Source of the DNA: Oceanidesulfovibrio marinus
GTDB lineage: Bacteria > Desulfobacterota > Desulfovibrionia > Desulfovibrionales > Desulfovibrionaceae
DNA: 64,000 nt
Direction of reading: 5' to 3'
Assembly: GCF_013085545.1 (NCBI RefSeq)
Contig: NZ_CP039543.1
Span: forward strand, 2,569,322 to 2,633,321
The position numbers and the translations under genes were made by a program. Below the pieces are notes generated by a model. That model was not told where the DNA came from. It did no database searches and saw only the letters and a program-made list of their open reading frames with translations. Numbering within the stretch: position 1 is the stretch's first letter; every line of letters starts with the position of its first letter. Below, piece after piece: positions 50,899 through 59,727 of the stretch.

Positions 50899-53310
50899 CT
50901 AGTAGCGCTCGAACTCTTTGTCTTCGCCTTCCTCGTCGCCGAGGTCGACAGGCGGGGCGGAATTCTTGCCTTGACGCGGCAGGGCCAGCCGGGACTTCGC
51001 CTTTCCGTTGCCGCCGCCGGCGAGCTTACCAAGATCCTTGGCGCCGGCCTCCGACGCTGAGCCGTCCAGCCTGAAGAAGGCGATGCTGGCGTGCAGCTGC
51101 TCGGCCTGCGCCGACAGCTCCTCGGACGTGGAAGCCAGCTCCTCGCTGGAGCTTGCGTTCATCTGGATGATCTGGTCGAGCTGCTGCAGCGCCTTGTTCA
51201 CCTCTTCGGCGCCGGCGTTCTGCTCAGTGGACGAGGCGGAGATCTCCTGCACGAGCTCCGAGGTCTTCTGAATGTCCGGCACCAGCTTCTCCAGCAGAGT
51301 TCCGGCCTTCTCGGCCACGGCCGTGGAGTTGGCGGACAGCTCGTTGATCTCCGCAGCGGCGGTCTGGCTCCGCTCCGCCAGCTTGCGGACCTCTGCGGCC
51401 ACCACGGCGAATCCCTTGCCGTGATCGCCGGCGCGAGCCGCTTCCACAGCCGCGTTCAGGGCGAGCAGATCGGTCTGCCGGGCAATCTCCTCGATGATCG
51501 AGATCTTGCTGGCAATATCCTTCATGGCCTTGACCGTTTCCGCCACGGCCTCGCCGGAGCCCCTGGCGTCGTCGGCCGCCTTGGCCGCAATGGACTCGGT
51601 CTGCCGCGCGTTGTCCGCGTTCTGGGCTATGGAAGCGCCCATCTCCTCCATGGAGGAAGAGCATTCCTCCACGGCGGCGGCCTGCTCCGTTGCGCCCTGG
51701 GAGAGCTGCTCACTGGAGGCGCTCATCTCCTCGCTGCCACTGGCCACGTTCTCCGCGCCGGACTGCACCTCGCTGATAACGGTCTGCAGCTTGGCGATCA
51801 TGCTGCCAAGGGCGCGCATGAGCGAGTCCTTGTCGGAACGCGGCGTCACATGCACCCGCAGGTCGCCGTCGGCCAGGCGCTCTGTCACCGAGGCAATCTC
51901 CTTCTCGGCGTCGATGAGCCTCGTGATGGCCTTGATCAACGCATCGTTGGCGGAACGCTGCGTTACGTGCACGTCCAGGTCGCCTTCGGCCAGCGACTCG
52001 GCCACGTCCTTCACCGAACGCTCCGCGTTCAGCAGATCCTTCATGGCAAGCAGCAGCTTATCCTTTTCCGAGCGCTCCGTAAGATCCACATCCAGCTCGC
52101 CCACAGAGATGCTCTCCGCGATGGACGCCGCCTCCCGCTCCGCCTCGACCAGCGTGCGCATGGACGTCAAGAGCTCGCCTATCTCGTCGTGGGAGGTCAC
52201 CTCCACATCCTGCTCCACATCGCCGATGGCCACCGCCTTGGTGACGTTGATGGCCTTGGTCAGCCCGCGGCCGATGCCGATGGCGATCCACAGAGAGACG
52301 ACGATGCCGATGAGCACCGCGCCGGCGGCCAGGGCGAGCATCAGGTTCCGCGCCGTCGCGTAGTTCTGGTCGCTGAGTGTCTGGTCCCTTTCCATGTCGG
52401 CATCGTTGTCGGTCACGATGTCGGTCATTTGTTTCTGGGCCGCGTCGAGCAGCTCCCTGCCCTTGCCCCAGGCAAGCGCCTTGGCCCTGTTGTTGCCATT
52501 TTCCAGGGCGGTATCGCGAACCTGGTCGCACACGTCCAGGTAGCTTGCAGACGCCTTTTCGAACACCGAGAGCGAGGCTGCCGCATCGCCGTCCACCAGG
52601 GGTTTCAGAGACGACACCATGGTCGCGATTTCCTGCGCCTTCGCACTGATATCATCGGAGTAGGACTTCATCTCCTCGACAGTGGGAACCAGGATAATAT
52701 TCTTCTCCGCGCGCCGGACCGCCCCGAGGCTGTTGCTGATGTCAATGGCCAGATCAAGACTGTGGATACTGCGCTGGAGCTGGTAGTCCGCGGACTGGCC
52801 GAGCTTGGCCAGCAGATCGTCGATCACGGTCTGGATGGCTTGGGCCGCCCGGTCAAAAGGCTCCTTGGCCTCGCTCTGGGACAAGGCCAGAGCCCTCACG
52901 TTCGAGTTGAGGCGTCCCAGGGTGCGCACCTCCTTATGCACCGTGTAGTACTCGTCGAAGGCGTCCTGAAACTCTTTCAGAGCTACCTTGCCCTCCGCAT
53001 CTGTCAATGCGTCGAACCGCTTTTCGCGTTCCAGCAGGGCTTCACGCTCGTTCTCGATGTACGCGGTGTATTCATCAACCTTCTCCTGCGTGTCGGAGAG
53101 AATGATGTTTTTCTCAGCCCGGCTGATCTCCAGCAGGTTCTGATTCATACGCGCGCCGAGCCTGACCTTCTCCGCTGAGACATCGGCCATGGAGTTGAGC
53201 CGCTCGTTCATCCCGGCCAGCTTGTTGATGCCTATGAACGCGGTAATGGCCAGCAGCACGAGCAAGAGGCCAAACCCCGCAAATAGTTTCAACTTGATAG
53301 TCAATCGCAT
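50899..53310 (-). CDS. Methyl-accepting chemotaxis protein with several HAMP units
   Basis: An 803-residue receptor. Membrane segments are near residues 8-28 and 318-342 ([20 protein letters not shown]); the extracytoplasmic part between them is a long helical sensor. It is followed by four related ~46-residue units with the pattern [15 protein letters not shown] / [20 protein letters not shown], i.e. a poly-HAMP stretch. The signalling tip reads [20 protein letters not shown] with EHGKGF-like [20 protein letters not shown]. It ends without a CheR-docking pentapeptide. It heads an operon with cheW, the STAS gene and cheA. Confidence 0.93.
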   Translation of the reverse strand: MRLTIKLKLFAGFGLLLVLLAITAFIGINKLAGMNERLNSMADVSAEKVRLGARMNQNLLEISRAEKNIILSDTQEKVDEYTAYIENEREALLEREKRFDALTDAEGKVALKEFQDAFDEYYTVHKEVRTLGRLNSNVRALALSQSEAKEPFDRAAQAIQTVIDDLLAKLGQSADYQLQRSIHSLDLAIDISNSLGAVRRAEKNIILVPTVEEMKSYSDDISAKAQEIATMVSSLKPLVDGDAAASLSVFEKASASYLDVCDQVRDTALENGNNRAKALAWGKGRELLDAAQKQMTDIVTDNDADMERDQTLSDQNYATARNLMLALAAGAVLIGIVVSLWIAIGIGRGLTKAINVTKAVAIGDVEQDVEVTSHDEIGELLTSMRTLVEAEREAASIAESISVGELDVDLTERSEKDKLLLAMKDLLNAERSVKDVAESLAEGDLDVHVTQRSANDALIKAITRLIDAEKEIASVTERLADGDLRVHVTPRSDKDSLMRALGSMIAKLQTVISEVQSGAENVASGSEEMSASSEQLSQGATEQAAAVEECSSSMEEMGASIAQNADNARQTESIAAKAADDARGSGEAVAETVKAMKDIASKISIIEEIARQTDLLALNAAVEAARAGDHGKGFAVVAAEVRKLAERSQTAAAEINELSANSTAVAEKAGTLLEKLVPDIQKTSELVQEISASSTEQNAGAEEVNKALQQLDQIIQMNASSSEELASTSEELSAQAEQLHASIAFFRLDGSASEAGAKDLGKLAGGGNGKAKSRLALPRQGKNSAPPVDLGDEEGEDKEFERY

Positions 53311-53411
53311 CCCAAAAAACCCTCACCTGTTAGAAGGTTGCAGAAGCCGCCCATGCCCTCCGGCGTACCCGACAGCACGATGAGGTATTCCTCTATCGTT
53401 GGTCGGGCGCA

Positions 53412-55958
53412 TCAGCCGTTGCTGTCGATCAGACGTTGCAGGGCTCGGGTGTTCCAGTCGAAGAACAGTGTATTGAGCGAATTCATATCCCCGTGCAGTT
53501 CGTGCGGGTCCAGGAAGGTGCGCGCGTCTGTTCCGGCAACCATCCGCTTTGGCGTGAGAAACTCCGTCACCAGATGATCGTCCGTGTTCAACAGCGGATG
53601 ACGCCCGGGATCGTCCAGTAGTGCGGAGACTTCACTCCCGTTCATGACGAACAGCAGCGACGGCAGCAGCGCCGGATTCAGATCCAGCCGCGCGATATCG
53701 TCCCACACGGACGGCCGGGAGACGCGGTTGAGAAAGCGGGAGTGATCCACCAGACACGGGCCACCCTTCTTGGCGACGATGACGAGATCGCCGGCCGAGC
53801 CGCTGGACCAGAGGGTGAGATCGTCGAACACGGAGGCCAGGGTGCGCAGAATGAGCTTCAGGTCATTCTCGGCCATGTGGTAGGCCGGCACCCACTGCAC
53901 GAACACGCCGTCGTCGCGCAGCCGGCTGTGGCACAGCTCGTAGTACTCCTTGGTGAACAGGCTGGATTCCCCGCGGACCCACGGGTTGGACGGTTGCGAA
54001 ACGATCGCGTCATAGTCGTGCGCCGCGGTCAGCAGGTAGTTGCGCGCATCCCTGCGCACGATGTGCAGCCTGGGGTCGTCCAGTGCATCGTGGTTCTCTT
54101 CTGCAAAGAGCGTGGCGGCCTTGATAACGGCGGGCGATATCTCGGCGCAGTCCACGGAGCGCACCGGATGCGTGAGCACGGAACCCACCGTGACGCCACT
54201 GCCGAGCCCCACCACCAGGACGTCCTCCGGATTGTCATGGAACAGCATCGGCAGCTGGCCGATCATCACCTGCGTGCGCATGTCCGTCGTGGTGCTCGTG
54301 GAGGCGTCGGTCTTGCCGTCGATGGTCAAAAACCGCAGCCCGTCGGGCCGTTCCATCACCGCCACGGTCACCGCCGGCCCGGTATCGTAGAACAGCAGCT
54401 TGTACTGCTTCATGGCCAGCTCCCAGACATCCCAATCCGAAAGGTCGTGGATGGCGGACTTCACGCCGGATGCCTCGCCGACCCGGTCGCGCATGGACTC
54501 GTATCGGGAGGCGTAAACGTACACGCCGCTGTTGAGGATGTGCGGCGACCACGCGCCGATGAATGCGAACTGGAACAGCAGAAGGGCCAGCGTGCCGGCG
54601 ATCACACCACCGCGGAACAGGACACGCACCGGAATGACCAGCACAAGGCCAAGCGCGGCAAGCAGATTCAGGAGCGAGCCCGCAAGGATGGTCCGCTCCA
54701 TGCCGATGCCCGGCACAAGCACGAGGCCGGCAAGGCACGCGCCGGCGGCGGCGCCAAAGGTATTGACCGCATACGCCTGGCCGATGCGCGAGCCCACGTG
54801 GCCGGGCCGCTTCACAAAGAGCGCGCTGACCACGGGAAAGAGCATTCCCATGGCCACGGTGGGGATCAGCATGACCAGGCCGCAGAGACTGAAACGAACA
54901 ACCTGCAGCAGAAGCCACGACCCGGCCGTCTCCTCGTACAGACTCAGAAACACGAACGGCAGCTTCTCGAAGGCCGGTATAGTGGCGAGCACCGAAAACC
55001 CCACGAGCATCTGCAGGACGACATAGAGCCACGTCCGGCTCACCGCGGCTGGGATGTACCGGTACAGCGCGCTGCCCAAGGTTATCCCCACCAGGATGAC
55101 CGCGAGCATGGTGGTGAAGGCGTAGGTGGTGGTCCCCAGAATCATCACCAGGGTCCGGCTCCAGGCCACCTCGTACAGTATGGTGGCCGCACCGGAAACG
55201 CAGAAACCGATGAGAATCGCGAGCTGCTGCACGTCAGCCGGTTCGCGCCTGGCGGCGCTTTCCACCAGGACGGCTGCTCCCTCCGCCCTGCGATCGCGCC
55301 GGCTCAGCAACCAGAACCCGGCGGCTACGCACACGTTGCACCCCACCGCGGTCAGCGTGGTATAGTGAACCCCTGCATGCGGCAGCAGTACGTAGCCCGT
55401 AACAAGAACCCCAAGAATGGCTCCGAATGTATTTGCCGTATACAGCGCTGCAACAGGTACGGAAATTGTTTGCGAGTTGCGCACAACAAGACGCGACAGC
55501 AATGGTAATGTTCCGCCTATAAATGTAGTTGGCACGAGAAGCAGAAGAAATGCGAGGAACAGCCGGACGGCATTAAGCAGTACCGGACCGGGGCTGGCGA
55601 CCTGATTGAACAGGATATACGCACTTTCGGTCCAGCCCAGGAAAACCGGCAGAAGCAATGCCCACGCGGCCACGCCCAGCTCGACCGCCACGTAGCAGCG
55701 CAGGAGCGTGCGTTCCCCCCATCGATCCGCCAGCTTTCCCAGCCCCCACGAACCGAAGCCGAGACCGAACATGAATGCTGTCAGCACCATGGCTACGGCA
55801 TAGCTCGACGCCCCGAGAACAAGGGTGAACTGGCGAACCCAAAGAACCTGATAAGCAAGTCCGGCTGATCCGGACAACATGAAGAGCATCAACAAGAAAC
55901 GGCGGGAAAGGAATGAGACACCATTTCTCAGGAAGACACGCGAAGAACAAACAGCCAA
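53412..55958 (-). CDS. Fused MFS-like membrane protein / spermidine synthase-like methyltransferase fold
   Basis: An 848-residue fusion. The N-terminal ~450 residues hold about twelve membrane segments (LMLFMLSGSAGLAYQVLWVR, FMFGLGFGSWGLGKLADRWG). The C-terminal ~320 residues match a spermidine synthase-like Rossmann domain: VVGLGSGVTVGSVL, VDCAEISPAVIKAA, DPRLHIVRRDARNYLL, YDAIVSQPSNPWVRGESSLF. Such fusions are widespread; true aminopropyltransferase activity has been shown for few. It is 101 bases upstream of the receptor gene and on the same strand, but need not share its function. Confidence 0.88.
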   Translation of the reverse strand: MAVCSSRVFLRNGVSFLSRRFLLMLFMLSGSAGLAYQVLWVRQFTLVLGASSYAVAMVLTAFMFGLGFGSWGLGKLADRWGERTLLRCYVAVELGVAAWALLLPVFLGWTESAYILFNQVASPGPVLLNAVRLFLAFLLLLVPTTFIGGTLPLLSRLVVRNSQTISVPVAALYTANTFGAILGVLVTGYVLLPHAGVHYTTLTAVGCNVCVAAGFWLLSRRDRRAEGAAVLVESAARREPADVQQLAILIGFCVSGAATILYEVAWSRTLVMILGTTTYAFTTMLAVILVGITLGSALYRYIPAAVSRTWLYVVLQMLVGFSVLATIPAFEKLPFVFLSLYEETAGSWLLLQVVRFSLCGLVMLIPTVAMGMLFPVVSALFVKRPGHVGSRIGQAYAVNTFGAAAGACLAGLVLVPGIGMERTILAGSLLNLLAALGLVLVIPVRVLFRGGVIAGTLALLLFQFAFIGAWSPHILNSGVYVYASRYESMRDRVGEASGVKSAIHDLSDWDVWELAMKQYKLLFYDTGPAVTVAVMERPDGLRFLTIDGKTDASTSTTTDMRTQVMIGQLPMLFHDNPEDVLVVGLGSGVTVGSVLTHPVRSVDCAEISPAVIKAATLFAEENHDALDDPRLHIVRRDARNYLLTAAHDYDAIVSQPSNPWVRGESSLFTKEYYELCHSRLRDDGVFVQWVPAYHMAENDLKLILRTLASVFDDLTLWSSGSAGDLVIVAKKGGPCLVDHSRFLNRVSRPSVWDDIARLDLNPALLPSLLFVMNGSEVSALLDDPGRHPLLNTDDHLVTEFLTPKRMVAGTDARTFLDPHELHGDMNSLNTLFFDWNTRALQRLIDSNG

Positions 55959-57433
55959 TTAAGCATCCCACTGTATCTAAGCATTCATTACCATAATAGC
56001 CCTTACAAACAAGGGCACAGTAGATCGATGCCAACATTTAGGTCAACTGGCTTTGGCGTGTGAATTGCTGTCTGTTACTATCGCAACTTGTTATATAGTC
56101 AAATTTTATCGCTTCACCCTTCTTTTTGCATATCCCCCTGATTCATTTAGAAGCGCTGGGCAGGATTATTTTTTGCGATTAAAATTATTACACGAATATA
56201 ATAAGTTAGTGAATATTACATAAAAACATTTTTCTTCTAACTGTTAGGCTTTTATTGCTAATTGATACTAGCTTTAGCAGTCAATTGCCCAATTAATATG
56301 ACTTGTTACAGTGAGAGTAAATTTAGTCATGCCTGCCATCAAGTTACTGCTCAATAATTGCTTCAATCATTTTTTTTATTACTTCGCTCCATTCATATTT
56401 GTCTATTTATTGAGTGTTGTTTCAATTCAACAACTATACTTATATAAATGATTTATATAAATTCATAAAATATCATATGCATATTAACGCCTCTGCCCCC
56501 ATTTTTTTCAGAAAAAAATGAACGAGCGCGACCAAAACGATCATCCGCGCATAGGATGTTGAGAAGAAATTTGTTATCATGAAAAACCTGAAAAACGTGT
56601 CGTTAATTGTGGAATCCTTATAAATTCAATCGATTACTTCGCACCGTGCATCACTACCCGGACAGCTACATCCGCGCTGGCCGTGCAGGAAAATCTGCTG
56701 GATATGGTGAATGGAGTATTTGGATTATTGAATTGAGTCCGGCAAACCGGAGAATAATGCAATGACAGCCTGTGTTATCAAAAAACCATCATGCATATAG
56801 CCACTCAAAAGCACTAAGAAGAACTAGAAGAACTTCCATAATTTAGCAGACTCACAAAGTATGCGATGTGTACTCTACACGCAAGGTATGTTGTCGTATA
56901 TAATTGTCCAAACAAATTTATTTATAAGTTCTCGTGCCCCTTTTTATGATTACATCTTGTATTGATGGCTTGAATATTTTTTGTTCAATTTCTCAATATA
57001 TGTGCAAATTCGACCAAGCTCTTAACCTCCGACAACACAACTCCTCCGCCAATATAGCCAATGTACGGATGCTACTACAATTGATTACCTTTCCTACTTT
57101 CGCACTCAGTGCATGCGTTGCAGTTCCTTCAACTATGGCTTCCTGCAACGCCAGGGCAGGAGCTTTCACGGAGACCTGGAAGCACTGCCAGGGATGAACC
57201 AATCAGGCGTACCGCCACTCCCCCTCGCCGGGCCGGCGGGCAAAAGCGGGCCTGAGCCCCCCGCGTTCAGATCCCGGCGCTTGACGAAGGGGTGCACGAA
57301 ATCGTAGTAGCATTCCTGACTTATGTTGGATCTTGCCTAGCTCCATACCCGGACCCCGATGTCCCCTGGCCACTGCCGCCGCAAGCTTTTGCGGTGGGCG
57401 TTTTCTTGCGGCCTTTTTCCATGGAGCTACACC
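55959..57433. other. AT-rich stretch of about 1.5 kb without a convincing gene
   Basis: Apart from a short GC-richer patch (56640-56760) the region is strongly AT-rich compared with both neighbours. Short frames are present (one of 87 codons at 56934), but none has a good start, ribosome site or family motif. The patch has two open frames without similarity I recognise and could be a gene remnant. It should include the promoters of the MFS/spermidine synthase-like gene and of rsgA. Confidence 0.55.
57378..57420 (+). promoter_or_regulatory. rsgA leader with alternative hairpins
   Basis: GCCGCAAG (57378) can pair with CTTGCGGC (57405-57412), followed by CTTTTTCC, a terminator-like form. CCGCAA can instead pair with TTGCGG at 57389-57394. 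The two folds exclude each other and end 21 bases before the rsgA ATG. Confidence 0.45.
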
Positions 57434-58555
57434 ATGTCGTTTTACGACCTCATCGACCTTGGCTGGTCGTCCTTTTTCTCAACGCCTTTCGATTCCCTGA
57501 ACCTTAGCGGCCTTGCGCCTGCGCGTGTGGCGCGCGCCGAGCGGGAGCGCTACCTCCTCATGCATGCCGGCGGCTATGCCTGCGCCGTGCTGGCCGGAAG
57601 GCTGCGGCACGAGTCCCTCGGCCCCGGCGGCCTGCCCGTGGTGGGCGACTGGATCGTAGCGCGGCTCGAAGACCTCCCCCACAACGGTTGCGTCGAGGCC
57701 GACACGCATTCCGAAGCACAGTTCGGCGCGGCGCGCATCGAGGCGATCCTGCCACGGCGCACCCTGTTGTCCCGGCTCGATCCTTCCGGCGGCGCGCAGC
57801 AACCTCTGGCCGCCAATGTAGACCTCGTGCTTCTCGCCGCAGGGCTGGATCACGACTTCAACCCGCGGCGCCTGGAACGTGGGGCCGCGCTGGCTCGCGG
57901 GGCCGGCGCCGAGCCCGTGGTGGTGCTGACCAAGGCGGACCTGCGCCCGGACTGCCGCCGCGAGCTGTCGCAGGTCATGTCGGCAGTGCCCGGCGCATAC
58001 GCCTTTGCGCTCAGCGCGCGCACAGGTCAGGGCGTCGACGAGCTGCGCGGACTCCTCACGCCGGGCGTCACCGCCGTGCTGCTCGGCTCATCCGGCGCGG
58101 GCAAGTCCACCCTCGTCAACCGATTGCTCGGCAGCCAACAGCAGCGCACTGCCGCCGTGCGGGAAGCAGACTCCCGCGGCCGGCACGCCACCACGCACCG
58201 CGAGCTGTTCCCGCTGCCCGGCGGCGGGTTGCTCATCGATACGCCCGGTCTGCGCGCCTTCGGTCTGACGGGCGAGGACGGCGTGGGCGATCTCTTTGCG
58301 GATGTGGAGCGCTTTGCCGCGTCCTGCCGCTTCCGGGACTGCCGCCACGAGGCCGAGCCCGGCTGCGGCGTCAAGCAGGCGATGGATCGCGGCGAACTCA
58401 CGCCCGAGCGCTACGCCTCATTCCTGAAGCTGCGCAGTGAGGCCGAACGCATCGAACGCCGCCAGGCATCCCCCACTGACCTGGAAGCGAAACGCAGGGA
58501 TAAAGAGCTGGGCAAGCTGCTGAAACGGTACGCGCGGATCAACCCCAAGGGCTAA
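57434..58555 (+). CDS. rsgA: Ribosome small-subunit-dependent GTPase A
   Basis: A 373-residue circularly permuted GTPase that helps late maturation of the 30S subunit. OB-fold about 1-115; the GTPase motifs occur in permuted order: VVVLTKADL (G4), FALSARTGQGVDEL (G5), LLGSSGAGKSTLVNRLLG (G1), TTHRELFPLPGGGLLIDTPG (G2/G3). The zinc domain is Cys-rich (ASCRFRDCRHEAEPGCGV). The ATG at 57434 has GGAG seven bases upstream; a longer frame from 57359 overlaps a hairpin. Transcribed alone, convergent to the nuo genes. Confidence 0.94.
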   Translation: MSFYDLIDLGWSSFFSTPFDSLNLSGLAPARVARAERERYLLMHAGGYACAVLAGRLRHESLGPGGLPVVGDWIVARLEDLPHNGCVEADTHSEAQFGAARIEAILPRRTLLSRLDPSGGAQQPLAANVDLVLLAAGLDHDFNPRRLERGAALARGAGAEPVVVLTKADLRPDCRRELSQVMSAVPGAYAFALSARTGQGVDELRGLLTPGVTAVLLGSSGAGKSTLVNRLLGSQQQRTAAVREADSRGRHATTHRELFPLPGGGLLIDTPGLRAFGLTGEDGVGDLFADVERFAASCRFRDCRHEAEPGCGVKQAMDRGELTPERYASFLKLRSEAERIERRQASPTDLEAKRRDKELGKLLKRYARINPKG

Positions 58556-58578
58556 GCAGTCACATCCCTCAATAAAAC

Positions 58579-58626
58579 AATCGCCCGGAGCCGTACCCAT
58601 GTATCGGCTCCGGGCGATTACTTTTT
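58579..58626. terminator. Strong terminator between rsgA and nuoH
   Basis: Perfect 15-bp stem AATCGCCCGGAGCCG / CGGCTCCGGGCGATT with an 11-base loop, followed by ACTTTTTG on the plus strand and TTTTATTG on the minus strand. It can stop both convergent operons. Confidence 0.92.
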
Positions 58627-58728
58627 GCGAGACTCGGGCGACGCGTGCGTCTGCGGAAGGCTGTCTGTTGAATGCCGCGATGACTGGCCGGAGCTATCAT
58701 AACAGCTGAGCCCCAACCGGATGAGAAT

Positions 58729-59727
58729 CTAGCCCAGCGCGGCCATCACAGCCCCGGTGACCACGATGTTGGCCAGCGCGATAGGCATCAGCACCTTCCA
58801 GCAGAAGTGCATAAGGTGGTCGTAGCGCATCCGCGGCATGGTTCCCCGCGTCCAGACCAGCAGGAATGGGACGATAGCGATCTTGATGAGCAGCCAGATT
58901 GGTCCGGGCAGGAGCGGCCCCCGCCAGCCGCCCAGGAAGAAGACGGCCATCAGCGCCCCGAAAAGGATCATGTTCACGTACTCGCCAAGGAAGAACAGCG
59001 CGAAGCGCATGCCGCTGTACTCGGTGTGGAAGCCGGCCTGCAGCTCGTTCTCGCCCTCGGGAATGTCGAAGGGAATCCGCTTGGACTCGGCCAGGCTGCA
59101 GATGAAGAAGATGGCGGCCGACACGGGCTGCACCACGATGAACGGGTAGCTGGACTGCGCGTTGACGATGTCGGTCAGGCTCAGGGAGCCGGCCATCATG
59201 AACACGGGCACCAGGGACAGGGACAGGGGCAGCTCGTAGCTGATCATCTGCGCCACACCGCGCACGGCGCCGATGAGCGAGAACTTACTGTTGGAGGCCC
59301 AGCCGCCCAGCGCCACGCTGTAGACGCCTATGGAGGAGAGCGCCAGGAAGACGAGCACGCCGATGTCCATGTCACTGATCACCAGCGGTACCGTATGGCC
59401 GAAAAGGTGGATGTTCCCGCCGAATGGAACCAGCGCGAAGACCGCCAGGGTAGTGAAGGTCAGGAGGCCCGGCGCAATGAGGAAGAGAATCGTGTCCGCG
59501 CCTTCCGGGATGAGGTCCTCCTTGAGCAGCAGCTTGACGCCGTCGGCCAGGGACTGCAGCAACCCGTACGGTCCCACCCTGTTCGGTCCGTAGCGCAGCT
59601 GTATGCGGCCGAGCAGCTTGCGCTCGAACAGGACCAGATAGGCGGCGATGGTCATTACCACCATCATCACCACCCCGCACTTAATGACCAACACAATCAG
59701 GCCGAGCAGGAAATCTGCGCCCATCAT
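58729..59727 (-). CDS. nuoH: NADH-quinone oxidoreductase subunit H
   Basis: A 332-residue membrane subunit of complex I with eight predicted membrane segments; it forms much of the quinone chamber. Conserved pieces: ERKLLGRIQLRYGPNRVGPY, LQSLADGVKLLLKEDLIP, GGWASNSKFSLIGAVRGVAQ with MISYELPL, and RGTMPRMRYDHLMHFCWKVL near the end. Its start overlaps nuoG by four bases. It is the last gene of the operon: a terminator follows at 58626, and nuoI, which normally comes next, is absent. Confidence 0.95.
   Translation of the reverse strand: MMGADFLLGLIVLVIKCGVVMMVVMTIAAYLVLFERKLLGRIQLRYGPNRVGPYGLLQSLADGVKLLLKEDLIPEGADTILFLIAPGLLTFTTLAVFALVPFGGNIHLFGHTVPLVISDMDIGVLVFLALSSIGVYSVALGGWASNSKFSLIGAVRGVAQMISYELPLSLSLVPVFMMAGSLSLTDIVNAQSSYPFIVVQPVSAAIFFICSLAESKRIPFDIPEGENELQAGFHTEYSGMRFALFFLGEYVNMILFGALMAVFFLGGWRGPLLPGPIWLLIKIAIVPFLLVWTRGTMPRMRYDHLMHFCWKVLMPIALANIVVTGAVMAALG

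Noticed and set aside
51091..53178. Open frame of about 695 codons on the plus strand
   Set aside because: Antisense to the chemoreceptor; its composition mirrors the helical repeats of that gene.
53742..55508. Open frame of about 590 codons on the plus strand
   Set aside because: Antisense to the MFS/spermidine synthase-like gene, His/Gln/Arg-rich without motifs.
56934..57197. 87-codon frame in the AT-rich gap
   Set aside because: Non-ATG start, no ribosome site, no motif; composition looks random.
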